Below, one piece after another: positions 52,801 through 64,000 of a stretch of DNA of 64,000 bases (position 1 is its first letter; the number at the start of each line of letters is the position of its first letter). A program made the translations under genes and the position numbers. Under the pieces are notes generated by a model. It had not been told where the DNA came from. It saw only the letters and a program-made list of their open reading frames with translations, and ran no database searches. This stretch comes from Canna indica. Lineage: Eukaryota > Streptophyta > Magnoliopsida > Zingiberales > Cannaceae. Where the stretch lies: NCBI GenBank assembly GCA_034359265.1, contig CP136892.1, forward strand, positions 81,274,001-81,338,000. The letters run 5' to 3'.

Positions 52801-55800
52801 ACTATTGCCTCTTTAATGAGATACCCAATTACAATATCTTAAAAGTATTTGGGTGTCTCTGCTATCCTTGGCCGAGACCTTACTCGAAACACAATGGATC
52901 CTAAATCTAATCCATGTGTGTTTGTCGGGTATTCTACCAAGCACTACTGTTATAAGTGTCTTGACCTCACTTCAAACAAGATTTACTTGTCTCGTCATGT
53001 TTCTTTTATTGAAAACAAATTTCCTTTCTCCTACACATCTATGAGTCTCAGTCGACCTCTCGAGTCAACCTTTGATGAGTGGTTAGCCATTGTTCCAGAG
53101 ATGAACTCAAGTATTCCTCAAACCTGTCCACAAAATCCACATCATATTACAACCATATCTGATATCTGTCCAGCCAACCTCAACTCAGCTCCTACATCTA
53201 TACCATCAAACACATCCACCATCTCAAGGTCATCTTCACTACCTGCTGCGAATGATTCAGCTACAGCAGATGAGACTCCTGTGGTAACAGCTCCTCCACC
53301 ACACCCTCGACGCATGATAACCGGATCTCAGTCCAACATATACAAACCTAGAAAGTCAACTGACTACTCAGCTCTTCTCGCAGTTGCTCAAGTCAGGAAC
53401 ATTCCTACTACTTACAAACAGGCATGCAAAGTCCCTGAGTGGCGAATTGCAATGCAGCAAGAATATGAAGCCTTAATTCGCAGCAATACTTGGACGTTGG
53501 TACCTGCATCAAAAAATCAGAATGTCATTGGATGCAGGGGGATTTTTTGAATCAAGTATAATACTGATGGAACAATAGACAGGTATAAAGGGCGATTGGT
53601 AGCTAAAGGTTTTCATCAGCAGCAAGGTATTGATTACTTTAGTACCTTTAGTCTAGTAGTCAAGCATGCTTCGATAAGAATCATTCTTACTTTAGCAGCC
53701 AAGTTTAATTGGGGTATCTATCAACTCGACGTTAACAATGCTTTCCTACAAGGCAGTCTTCATAAAGAAATTTACATGCAGCAACCACCGGGTTTTATTG
53801 ATTCAGCCAAACCAGATCATGTTTGTAAACTCAACAGAGCAATTTATGGGCTGAAACAAGCACCTCAGGCTTGGTATAATGAGCTGCGTAAGTTCTTGAG
53901 CTCAATTGGATTTTAAAAGTCTACATCGGATACATCACTGTTTGTTTTGAAGGAATCACAGTGTGTGACACTGCTTTTGCTATACGTTGATGATATAATA
54001 CTTACAGGGACTTCAACCTCCAAAATTTTTGAAATAAATTCAAAACTTGCAGCTCGTTTTTCTCTCAAAGACATACATCCCTTGAGTTATTTTCTAGGCA
54101 TTGAAGTATTACGAACTGATGAAGGTTTGTTCTTATCTCAGCGTAAATACATATCTGATCTCCTTCAGAAATTTGAGATGCAGGAAGCCAATCATGTCAA
54201 AACACCAGTTTCATCCTCAGCAAGATTCTTTCTTCATGATGGCACCAGTCCAGCTGATTCAAAATTATTTAAACAAGCTATCGGAGCCTTGCAGTACTGT
54301 CATTTACCAGGCCAGATATTGCGTTTACTGTCAATAAACTATCTCAATACATGCATCATCCTTCGGCCTTCCATTGGCAGTGTTGGAAGCGTTTGTTCCG
54401 CTATTTAAAAGGAACAGCTGATCATGGTATTTTACTGAATTCGAAGAAGACTCTTCAAATACAAGGGTACTCCGATTCGGATCGGGGTGGTGATCAAGAT
54501 GATAGGCGATCGACTGGAGCCTACCTGGTATTCATTGGAGGCTCTCCAGTAAGTTGGAGCTCCAAGAAGCAGAGGACTATAGCTCGGTCCTCTACTGAGG
54601 CTGAATACAAGTCATTGGCAAATGCTACAGCTGAGCTGCTCTAGATTTCAAGTCTGCTTAAGGAAATTAAATGCTACGACAATTTTGATTCACCTCCAAT
54701 GCTTTTATGTGACAATCTCGGGGCTGTTCAACTAACGCAACATCCTATAGGCCACAACAGAATGAAGCATGTAGAAATTGATTTCCATTTTGTCCGAGAA
54801 CAAGTAGAAGAAGGAAACATAACTGTTAGCCATATACCAGCTTCCCTGCAACTGGCAGACTCTTTAACTAAAGCCAATACTTCGGCGTTGTTTTTAGATC
54901 ACAGGATCAAGATGGGCATCATCTGACGGCCCATCTCGAGGGGGGATGTTAACGTAAACAACTCCCTCTTATAAATGTGACGTGGTCACATCACGGCTTA
55001 CCTTCTTATAAATGGAGATGTGTTGTTATCTCCATTTGTATGCTGTTATTTTCATTCGCCTTACCTTCTTATAAATACCTCTCTCTGTAACCTGTTGTGG
55101 TAATTCATTTTGAATAAATTTCTATTTCATTTCTTCTTCTTGTTTCTCATTATGGTCCACTACCCGGCCTCCTGACCTAGAGGCCATTTTGTTGTCTGAC
55201 TTTTTTTTATGCTGGCTCTCGCCGCACTTTAACATAGTTGCTATCTTTTTCTGGTAAAAGAAAATAGGGTGACAAAGACCATTGAAAGGTGTTGTATAAA
55301 AAAACCCTACTATATTTTGACACTCATGTGGCCTCAATGCAAGTCAAATTGCATGAATGTATCGATATATTTGGTTATTACAATCTCTCAATTCATATGC
55401 CTGATGTCCTTGTTGAGACATGTCATATGGCGTTTTTGATGTACTCCTATTTGCACACTCAAACTTAACAAATTCTTTTGATGATCTGAAGGCATCATTA
55501 ATCCAATGACACCTTCATGTCCATCATTGAAAATGCGTCTTAATGGGATTTTTTGTAAACAATATTTATTATGCAGTTACTTGTCGCCAATGAGCTATAT
55601 TGCAAGCTAACATGCTGAAAGGATGAAAATTGAAAACTGTGGAGTTGACACTTGACAGCACCAGACTACGACAATATGATTTTGATTTTTTTACAACCCA
55701 TTTAATTCCAAGAAAATACTAGAAAATGCCCTTAAAAATCACAAAATTCAGATAGACTAGCTCACTTAAAGATTTTTGTGGTTCCTCAATTTCATGTGTT

Positions 55801-57667
55801 GATGATGCAAGCTCCGCTACCATTGTATTTGATTTCCTTATGGTATTGGTTACTTTGTTCTCGATTTTTATGCCTAACAATTACATTTAACAAACATATA
55901 TTGAGACTAAAAAGATATCATGTTTCCCCTAGTTTTTAGATTTTGTGCTCCTTTTCGAATTCGGGTCACCTGTTAGGACTGCAATTTGCTTAGTGAACTT
56001 GCATCATGATATTTCATGATTGTACTAATCATGATATCCTAGGACTACTTCTTAGTTCTTACCAATCTGGTAACAACTTAGTTCTTCATAAGGTCGCTTC
56101 AGAGAGTAACCTCAAAATACGTAATCAGTAATTCTTATTTTTGAGAGGAAGAAAGATTCAGTAGACTTTTTCCTTCTTTGTCCTTTATGATAGCACAAGC
56201 CACATTAATCATTACTTACGATGACAGATTGTGCTTTTTTTCAAATGCTAACCTTCATCAATGACAAAATCTGGATATACAATTAGGTTTCTACTCTCTG
56301 TGGCCTTTGTGTTACACTAATAAATTTAATGAATGCAATGGGGAAAATATGGAATATAAGTGTAGCCAAAAAGTAAAGCAAGGTAAAGGTCAAGCGTTCA
56401 ATTTATATCTTACCATTTCTATCATGTTCCTACAAATTGTGCTTGCAGCATCGACATATTCTGTTTAGGATCAATAAAAAGGTGCTATAGGTATTTGCGG
56501 ACAATTTATGAAATTCCAAGGCATGAAGGAGAAGCTAGTGAATATTTACATGAAATAATTTTTCTAGAGCTAGAACTTACTTTCTGGACATTTTGATATG
56601 ATTTGTTATGCTCTCTTGGGGATGTTTCTTATATTTGTATTCGTTCCTTGGCCATGGAATCACAACTATTTTGGATCAATTTTCTTATTTTACTGTGTCC
56701 AAAATAATGCTTACTAGTATTTTACTATTACACTTAAGTAGAGCTTTTGTATCTCATATTGTATCATTGTATGTAAAGGAGTAGGTTATTTTACCTGATC
56801 ATGTTTTAATGTGCTCCCTGACTTTAAGCATTCTTTGTATATGTTAAGACATCTCAGATTGCTTTTGCCCATTTGTGTTTCCTTTGAGACGTACATTTAG
56901 TTCCAATGTAAACCAATTGCCTGCCATCAACGACCCTGAGATAGAAGCTGCCATCAAGGATTTAATGGCTATGAACTGGGATGAAATTCCAGACTCTGTT
57001 GTGAGTAACACAAAAAAGGCTCTGTCAAAAACCACTGATGATAAGGCAGGACAAAAGGCTTTGGCAAATGTCTTTTGTGCAGCAGAGGCATCAGTTGAAT
57101 TTTCTGGAGTATTGGTATCCCTTAGAATGGCACTTGATGATTTAAATGGCGTAAGTGGTGAGGTATGTGCATATTTTGTTTCACTTCATAATGTGGGCAA
57201 GTGTTGATGTTGATGTTAATTAGGAACTGCTTGCTTATTTGTCTTCACTGAGTTAACTTTACAGGATGTTGGACGCTTGCCAGAGCATCTTGAAGATGCC
57301 ACAAAAATTGCATATAAACGATACATTACATATCTTGACTCTTTTGGTCCTGATGAGACCTATTTGCGGAAAAAAGTTGAAACAGAGTTGGGAACAAAGA
57401 TGATACATTTGAAGATGAGATGTAGTTCCATTGGTTCTGAGTGGGGAAAGGTATCTTTCTGTTCAAATTCATCATCCTAGTAAATGAATCATAACCATCT
57501 TGCTGTTGCAAAATTCCAGCACACGTATTCCCTCAACAGTTTGTTGTCATTGCTTTGTAATTATTGATTGCCAATAAATGATATATTTTAGTCTTATCTT
57601 TGGTTTGCAGGTTACACTTCTTGGCACTTCCGGGTTATCTGGATCGTATGTAGAGCTTAGGGCTTGA
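49880..57667 (+). CDS. SDH5: succinate dehydrogenase subunit 5, mitochondrial
   Basis: Four exons join in frame to 234 residues: 49880-50036, 56858-57162, 57265-57450 and 57611-57667, all GT-AG with consistent phases. Exon 1 encodes an arginine/serine-rich mitochondrial presequence (MATVLRSLSSSAARRLLSPS). The mature part has EIEAAIKDLMAMNWDEIP, DDKAGQKALANVFCAAEASVEF, AYKRYITYLDSFGPDETYL and the conserved C-terminus GTKMIHLKMRCSSIGSEWGKVTLLGTSGLSGSYVELRA. SDH5 is a plant-specific accessory subunit of respiratory complex II in the inner mitochondrial membrane; its biochemical role is not established. Intron 1 is about 6.8 kb, mostly because of a Copia element. The second exon starts at the CAG before ATTGCTTTTGCC, which is the acceptor that keeps the frame. 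Confidence 0.93.
50477..50728 (+). repeat. Copia 5' LTR
   Basis: Starts TCTTAACGTAAAC and ends CTCATTA. It contains a TATAAATA-type box near 50645-50652 in a CTTCTTATAAATACC context. Confidence 0.88.
50729..50741 (+). promoter_or_regulatory. Copia primer-binding site, initiator tRNA-Met type
   Basis: TGGTATCAGAGCC immediately after the 5' LTR. Confidence 0.9.
50806..54925 (+). pseudogene. Copia gag-pol polyprotein, broken
   Basis: Domains in order: gag (about 50915-51460, with HHWLRQDNLIRHAIMASVD and a frame change near 51140); a zinc knuckle (about 51655-51700, in a shifted frame); protease active site ILDSGATHHV (about 51795-51830); a GAG-pre-integrase zinc-binding region and integrase core (about 52180-52740, with IFVDHYSRYTW and YTDGGGEY); reverse transcriptase (about 53440-54300, with QLDVNNAFLQG and LLLYVDDIILTG); RNase H (about 54460-54900, with ARSSTEAEY). 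Interruptions include a stop near 52742, a stop near 53550, a stop near 53916, a frame change near 54300-54400 and a stop near 54644. No functional product is expected. Confidence 0.88.
54947..55152 (+). repeat. Copia 3' LTR
   Basis: Starts TGTTAACGTAAAC and ends CTCATTA; shorter than the 5' LTR through an internal deletion after GGTCACATCA. Confidence 0.88.
55158..56857. other. rest of SDH5 intron 1
   Basis: AT-rich intron sequence, no coding region or repeat recognised. Confidence 0.45.
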
Positions 57668-60118
57668 AAAAACAACCATGAAGATGGCTTTCTTAGTCTT
57701 TTGATTGTAATCTGTGTTGAATAATAGTGGATATTTGGTTGCTCCACCATATTGAAATGTACCTGAAACATAAGTTATGAGTCATCTTGTTAAGTTTTCA
57801 GAGAGTTCTCCTCACTAATAAAAAATGATTTGTTCATGCGAGTGGAATTTATCGTATGTGTTTCTGCAGCATAAGATTGAGCATTTTTTTCCAGGCTTTG
57901 AGCTGAAACGAACACATTCTCAGTGGCTTTTGTTCCTGTTGCTGATGAAGCATCACTCTTTTGTCTCTTGCTCTACTAAGCCTCTTTGTCTAAGCAAAAT
58001 AAGTTCAGATGTTCTTTATTAGGATCATAAACTGTTTTTTTCAGATGCAAGCATTCTCCACCAATGGGAAAGATCCAAATATAAATGTTGAAATTTCCTG
58101 CAGTGAATACATGTCATTTTTTAGGCACTGATTTACCAAATGGCTTTTAACAGCTATATGCAGCGGACCGATCAGAAGGAACAGTCTTCATATTCATAAT
58201 TATTCCTACTCCCCATATTTGACTTCGACTGAAAATTCTCCCCTTCTCTTTTTTGGCTGGTTTTTTCTGAAAAACAAGCAATTTACTTTTTGATTGGTGG
58301 ATTGGTATCTTTCTTCTCCGAGATTCCTTTTAACATAATTCTCAAGTTTGTCATCTATAATTTTGCATTCAAAATTTTGTCTCTAAAATTCTCTAGCTAA
58401 TTTTGTAGTTGGTAGTCTTGTAAATCTACCATGCTGTCATTGAATCGGAAAATTTTACTACTGATTAGTTCTAAGATTTAGAATGAAAATGTTGTTGTTT
58501 GAAACATTCAGTTATATATGTCTTTCTTTCAAAGTAATGAAGTATTTAAATGTTTCTTCGGCCTGCAGATCGGTGGAGTAGATACAATAGTTGACTCCTT
58601 TTCCAGGTAACTTTGTTGATCGAACTGGTTCCTTTCTTGACTTTGTTCCTCTATAGATTGAATTAGCAGTGATGTCCATGTCATCATATTGGGATGTGAT
58701 AGATGAGAGATAACAGCTGTAGCCAAAGCGGGTTGGTTTCTAAACCTTTGATGTACTCCATTACGCAGACACTGCTTCATATCCTGTTCTGAATGGATTA
58801 ATTTTGTTTCTTTGTCATATGTATAGATAATGTCAAGTAGTCCACTTTAATCCATCTATGAAGGTTAATATTAAATACATAGAGAGTAAGAGACCAAAAA
58901 CTCCACTTTAATCATATTTTATCAACTTTGTCTGCAGGGACCATGAGATGCTCTTCTTGCGACCTAGCAAACTGCTTTGCCCTCATTTTATGCATTTGGT
59001 CTGTTGCTGGAACCACAAGTAACTCTCGTACTCTTGTACATTGGTTCTTATAGATTATATATACATACTACCAGATCATATATTCCACCTTTGAGTGCAT
59101 GACACCAAAGAATGTTTTAGCTTGTTCCAATTCCATACAGCAAATTAGTCATACTAGGATATTCTTAAGTTAAATATAAGCTTAATTTCTGTCTGCTTTA
59201 AATATTCTTCACTTGGAATATTTTTTTGTCTGCCGATATAACGAAGATTAACTTGTTGTAGTGTTTCTAGTTCTACTTTTGTTTGGTTTTGTAGACCGGA
59301 GACGGATATATAAGTGATAAATTTCCTTGAATTGAGCATGGTCAATATATATGAAAATAGATTAAGATTCACTTCAATTTTAGAAAAACTAGTGCATGCT
59401 TCAGTTTAAATAATTTGCTTTTTTTTAAAAAAAAATTGTTGATTAACTGAATGGTTTTCAAAACACAGGTTATGGGAAGGATTCATTGAAAGGTGGAAGG
59501 CATTTGACAATATTATATGTTGCCGTACCGGGGATTCATATTTAATGTCGTCGATCAGTGTCATCACATGCAGGTTCAAATCTTTGACCACCCTATCTCA
59601 TATCTCATGCATACTGCTGCCGGTGAGTGATTGCTATAGCATATCTGGAAGTAGGTCATGAATTGAAAAGTAACCTTATTGGACCAGTCCCATATATGTC
59701 GATCTCCTTCTATTCTCGGAAATCTCCATTTAATATAAATTTGGAGCAGGATTTAACGTTTCGTGGAAGAGCATGCAGTAGACAGTAGTACGTACACTAT
59801 CAATCAGTCCTTGGTGTGACCCTTGGCTTGTTTCATGCCCATTTATTGAATTATTGGCCTCTAGCTAGTTTATTGATTCTTGTCTTTACCAAAAGAACAA
59901 AATAAGTCAATTTTTGGTAATTTGAACATTAAAAAAAACAAACGACACAAATACTACGTAGATATATATATTGTGAACTTAGGTTCTTTTTCATTGCATG
60001 CTTTCTTGATTTCTTCTCCTTTCCATTCAGGTCAAATCAAATGGAGTATACAAAAGTCTGAGCATGTCACATCAACTCTTACTGATGATATCATCATATC
60101 ATCCATCAAGGAGCCATG

Positions 60119-60121
<3 letters not shown>

Positions 60122-60156
<35 letters not shown>
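60122..60156. repeat. CT dinucleotide microsatellite
   Basis: About seventeen uninterrupted CT units. Confidence 0.95.
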
Positions 60157-60159
<3 letters not shown>

Positions 60160-60269
60160 TAATCTCGCAGACAGTAATTAAGTAGCAAGTTTTCATTGAG
60201 ACATGTTACTCAAAGAAAAAGGAGAATATTTAATGACGAACTATTTTTTTTACCATGACCAACTACAAT

Positions 60270-60292
60270 TTATATATATATATATATATATA
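60270..60292. repeat. TA dinucleotide microsatellite
   Basis: About eleven TA units. Confidence 0.9.
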
Positions 60293-61107
60293 GTGTACAA
60301 ATATTTAGGTTAATTATATGTTTTCACTGACGTAAAAGAATTGGATAGAACATGTTAATTTCTCGAGTGAGATCCTAAAGCTTTAAAACATTACTCAAAA
60401 AACTAATTAAAATTTCGCCTTGTAATTATTATTGCTGTAGAGCCAAAAAATCAGTGCTATAATTTATTCAACTCTCTTGTAGTTCTATGAAAATATACTA
60501 ATACGTCAACTGGATAATGTGTTAGCTGGGGATTCTTGGTTTATAACTTCGATTGCTAGTGTTAATTTATATATGAATATGAATAAATATATTATGAATA
60601 TCTTGATCAACAGACTAAGCTTTTAGATTGAATTAATTATATTGGTGTGTGAATATATATATAATTCAATAAAACTAAAACAACAAATGAGTTACTTTTT
60701 ATGATACATAGTCTTAGGGAAACTTCTCTATACATACAAAAAATCACATCAGTTGATCATATAACAGCGCAACATTAACGGATGATACATATTTATAAAT
60801 TGAAGTTAATGGTCGAAGAGGAAAATCCAAAAGAGAAAAAATTAAGGTAGAATTACATAGATGAATTCCTTCTTCCATACTTCTAACAAAGTCATCAATT
60901 TCTTCTCCGTCATGCAGCACTTGCAGGTACTTTCAGATATCAGTACCAGTGAACCCTATCATCTCTAAAGAGGAGCCCAATTAAGGAAGAAGAAAGGAGA
61001 GAAAAGTACCCTCTCCAAGAGCAAAACTAAGACAACTTAGTTATCATGCATGTACATCAACTAATGCTTCTTGATCATCTCTCTCTATATATATATGTAT
61101 ATATACC

Positions 61108-61362
61108 TTAAGCTCTTCCAGGCGAAATGCTAATTCTCTCAAGGCCAAATGAGTTATGCTGCTTTGAAGGCCCCGACGGCGGTATTAACCGCACCCCCTT
61201 CGGAAAAGAACCCAGCCCTTGGCCTGGAATCCTTCTCCCAGTGACCTCTTCCCTGAAGGCTTGCATATCTCTCGAGCCATTGCAACATGAAACAAGTAGA
61301 AGAAGAGGAATTAGAAGCAGAAGCCATGTAACTAGAATTGTGCCCCTTGTGAGGTGACTCAT
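61108..61362 (-). CDS. IDA-like (IDL) secreted peptide precursor
   Basis: The single exon encodes 84 residues. Residues 8-26 are a hydrophobic signal peptide (TILVTWLLLLIPLLLLVSC). A short variable region is followed by FPKGVRLIPPSGPSKQHNSF at 53-72, which matches the EPIP motif of INFLORESCENCE DEFICIENT IN ABSCISSION and its relatives (pattern PKGV, IPPS, PSK, HN). Such precursors are secreted and cleaved to hydroxyproline peptides sensed by HAE/HSL receptor kinases with SERK co-receptors, controlling abscission, root emergence or stress responses. Here the motif has one extra residue between PKGV and IPPS, and 12 residues follow SF. The ATG is the only one before the signal peptide. The exact member of the family cannot be assigned. 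Confidence 0.78.
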   Translation of the reverse strand: MSHLTRGTILVTWLLLLIPLLLLVSCCNGSRDMQAFREEVTGRRIPGQGLGSFPKGVRLIPPSGPSKQHNSFGLERISISPGRA

Positions 61363-61918
61363 TTAGGAATTAGGCCAAGTTGTGTGAAAAATAATGGTGG
61401 GCAAGAAACAGGAGAGCTTCAAGGGGTGCAAAGTCTGGTACAAGTAGAAGAGATCAGAAGGACATGTGTGAGAATAAGTGTGCATTTGACACATTAAATA
61501 TGTTGTGTGGTGTAGGAGAGATGCTATTTAAAAGGGTGAATAGTAATGAGAAGAGCTAATGGACTAAGATTTGAGGAGATAGAAATTAATAGCATATGTA
61601 ATAATGTAGGCATATTTGTGGTAGTGGGGCTGAGTTGTGAGTGTGGGAATGTTTAGGGTTAGGGGTTCAGGGATGAGAAAAAGGGACAATGTCTCGATGA
61701 GCTGAGGTTGGCCATGGGAGGAGTTCAATTAATTAATCATGGAATTATGGGAAAGAGGAGGCAGAAGCAAAAAGGAGAAGGCAGGTTTCATTTGAGTAGA
61801 AAAAATTAAAGTGGGGCATGTCGACTGGTTAGGTGAGCTGAGGGGCCACTTGAATTTAATGGCCGACTGAGGGATTGGAACAGTTGTCACTGTATCCTAG
61901 TTAACAAATTCACCTCAC
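61363..61918. other. upstream region of the IDA-like gene
   Basis: No gene. On the minus strand a TTTTAAATAG box lies near 61526-61535, about 165 bases before the ATG, a possible TATA element. The region is rich in GGGAAAGAGG-like purine stretches. Confidence 0.35.
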
Positions 61919-62563
61919 GTCTCGTTTGATTGATTGACCGGAGAAGTAATTTTTTTAAAAAATATATAATTCACGAATTAATGTTTTATATGTATTTTTT
62001 AAAAAGTATTTAAAAAGTATTTAATTGACAAAAAAATTAATTTATAGAAAGTATAATTTTTTTCATAGAACATGTTTGATTGATATGAGTACTGAGTACA
62101 TATCAAATGATTAATATTTTTTTAAATTTTTTTTTAATAAAATAAAATAATATATATATATATTTGCATATATAATCAATATAATATATATTTTACTATA
62201 TATGAAAAAATTAAATTAATTAATATAAAAAATTACATATTTTTATTAAAAATAAATTAAAATAAAATAAATACATAAAAAATTCAAAAATTATCTAATC
62301 TATAATGTTGAGAATATAAATTATAAATTCTGTATTAAATGCAAATGTGATAATGAAATTGATTTTTTTAAAATACAATGCAGGAAGTGCAATTTACCTA
62401 GAGGGCCTAGGTAAATTACTTCCTACATTTTGTAGAAAATTGTATTTATTCGAAAAATTGTACTTTTTGTAAAATGCAGAAAGTTTGTCGACCAAATATG
62501 AGTTTTTTTTTCTTCTAAGAATTATAATTTATTACAGAAAATAGCGGTCAACCAAACGAGGCC
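61919..62563. mobile_element. MITE, family copy 2
   Basis: It begins GTCTCGTTTGATTGATTGACC and ends with the complement of GCCTCGTTTGGTTGACC. It shares the order of AT-rich blocks and the CCTAGG-centred palindrome (about 62390-62420) with the copy at 33178-33916. A target-site duplication is not clear. Confidence 0.72.
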
Positions 62564-63912
62564 TAATCTATAATTTGAAAGACTATTAATTTTGGCGTGA
62601 AATTAATTCACCATTGCCTGCCTCGATTACTTCGGTGTGGTGGTTATATGATATCATATATATTAATTTATAGTACAAATAACATATTGTTTGAATTGGA
62701 AAAGAGAAGATGTGTTTAAGTATATATATATGACGCAATTTGTATAGATTTTGTGTACGTGAAAAGAATATTTGATGTCTGCAATCATGGCCTCTCGTGT
62801 TCCCATATAACATGTGCGATGCTTATTAGCTCATGGCCCACCACCTCATTCATTTATCTTGACTTGTATTGCAAACAAATAGTTTAGCATTTCGCTTTTA
62901 CATGCTACTAGATTTAGCTGCGCCCACTTGTATTCATTAGATTTACATAAGCATTCATTGGATTGGATTTCCATCCTAAGCAAACAAATGTTATATGAGT
63001 CATATCATGATCGATTAGATCGAATGAGACACTGTCATTCTACGCGACATGCATATTGAACGCGTTACGTGTCTCGTATTATATTGCCCGTGTAATAAAC
63101 ATGTCTGTTCATATTTCGTTTATTTATTGATATTGTTTGTACATATTTAGTCATTCTCATCTTATATCAACCAATACATCAATTAATTACATCCATCAAT
63201 TTTAACTATTTTGTGATTTCTGTCAGCCTCTAAAACTGTGCCGATCTTGACCATATTATCGCTGTCAATTTACGAAATAGGCGTTAGCACATTTGAAGAC
63301 TATAATCACCGCACAACACTGGAAAAACATGAGAGTCTACGACCATTAGCACATCATCACATGTCGGAACAGATTTAAATGTTATATAGATCATTTTGCA
63401 CTTACAAGTTATTAGTCAAGACCAAAAAGAGTGCGGTTTTACAGAATACATCGAAGTTGTAGTAACTAACATTGAAGAAATCCTACACGATTAACTAAAC
63501 AAAACCACACAGTTCGGAATGATACAAGATTACCATCATTTTGTTAAAAAGTACAAATCGTGTTAACAAGAAGCGAAAAAAAGAACAAAAAAAGGAACTT
63601 TTTTTGTCAAATTGAAACATGATTGCAGAGGAATCACAGAAAATAGAATACATTTTAAAAAATAAATTTCATCTGCAACTACTAGAAAAAAAAAAAAAGC
63701 CCTATCCAATTAATTCTCATAATTGGGAATTTATATACAATACAACAAAACAGGAAATAGCAGACCTCAAGGTGATGAACCAAGACATGGCGCAAGTATG
63801 CTGCATATCCTGGATGGGGCAAAGCATTGATTAGCAGAAATTCCCATTGCTTTATGATCATAATCTTGGAAGGTCAATTTGGCATCCTCGATTCCTGCTC
63901 CATTTCCGGCTA
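62564..63912. other. AT-rich intergenic stretch
   Basis: No gene recognised. The last part may be the 3' UTR of the minus-strand gene that enters from the right edge. Confidence 0.35.
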
Positions 63913-64000
63913 TCAAGCTGCCTTAGTACTAAGTGCCGATTGACTTGAAACTGCAGAAGAGGCCCTGTCTGATCCACGAACATTGTATCTCTCGTAAACC
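63913..64000 (-). CDS. possible C-terminal end of a gene entering from the right edge
   Basis: On the minus strand the frame from 64000 to the TGA at 63913-63915 encodes 28 residues (VYERYNVRGSDRASSAVSSQ, then SALSTKAA). The serine/alanine-rich tail and the loss of coding character after the stop look like a real protein end. I do not recognise the family. The remainder lies outside the window. Confidence 0.4.
   Translation of the reverse strand, partial: VYERYNVRGSDRASSAVSSQSALSTKAA

Larger units (their letters stand above)
50477..55152 (+). mobile_element. decayed Copia LTR retrotransposon in SDH5 intron 1
   Basis: LTRs lie at 50477-50728 and 54947-55152, with TGGTC duplicated outside (50472-50476, 55153-55157). 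The primer-binding site follows the 5' LTR directly and a purine tract (54939-54946) precedes the 3' LTR. The interior has the Copia order gag, protease, integrase, reverse transcriptase, RNase H. The 3' LTR lacks about 46 bp present in the 5' LTR, and gag-pol has several frame breaks, so it cannot move by itself. It has the same orientation as SDH5. Confidence 0.92.
57668..61107. other. intergenic stretch downstream of SDH5
   Basis: The first few hundred bases are the probable SDH5 3' UTR. No further gene was recognised on either strand; several CAG/GT pairs occur (for example near 58567-58604) but the segments between them encode nothing recognisable. Confidence 0.4.

Noticed and set aside
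63619..63834. Plus-strand frame of 71 residues
   Set aside because: Lysine-rich product of AT-rich sequence, probably opposite the 3' UTR of a minus-strand gene.

Overview
The window is nuclear DNA of a flowering plant. It carries plant-specific nuclear genes (succinate dehydrogenase subunit 5, a plastid UMP kinase, an MKS1-type VQ protein, an IDA-like peptide precursor), many long AT-rich introns and dense transposon insertions. The very GC-rich VQ gene against an AT-rich background leans towards a monocot; that is an inference and I could not place the species.

Layout. 1-447 is the end of a minus-strand LTR that continues beyond the window. 969-1771 is a hAT-like element with a nested foldback. 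2519-16153 (minus) is a twelve-exon PXA/PX/nexin-C sorting-nexin-like gene whose 3' exons lie beyond the left edge; its introns hold two hAT-like elements (5888-6830, 13736-14181) and a LINE fragment (14233-14981). 16802-20931 is a CACTA element with a decayed Transposase_24-type gene. 21226-27033 is an almost complete PIF/Harbinger transposon with an apparently intact three-exon transposase and a frameshifted Myb/SANT-like partner gene. 27037-30411 is AT-rich and holds a foldback MITE. 30412-31113 (plus) is the intronless VQ gene, whose tail is triplicated downstream. 34551-39764 (minus) is the seven-exon plastid UMP kinase. 41715-46591 (minus) is a Myb/SANT-like gene split by a young non-autonomous LTR retrotransposon (42146-46047), whose interior is four families of tandem repeats. 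49880-57667 (plus) is SDH5, with a decayed Copia element (50477-55152) in intron 1. 61108-61362 (minus) is an IDA-like peptide precursor. 63913-64000 (minus) looks like the last coding segment of another gene.

The host genes have unrelated functions (membrane trafficking, plastid nucleotide metabolism and RNA binding, respiratory complex II, MAP-kinase/WRKY signalling, peptide signalling); they are neighbours, not a pathway. What the window shows best is nested transposon history: target-site duplications can be read directly for most large elements. The strongest candidate for something undescribed is the LTR element at 42146-46047. It has near-identical 706-bp LTRs, a primer-binding site and a polypurine tract, but no recognisable gag or pol, and a 2.5-kb core built from repeats of about 217, 35, 80 and 108 bp. 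It landed in the reading frame of a Myb/SANT-like gene that would otherwise be continuous. No tRNA, rRNA or CRISPR array was seen.
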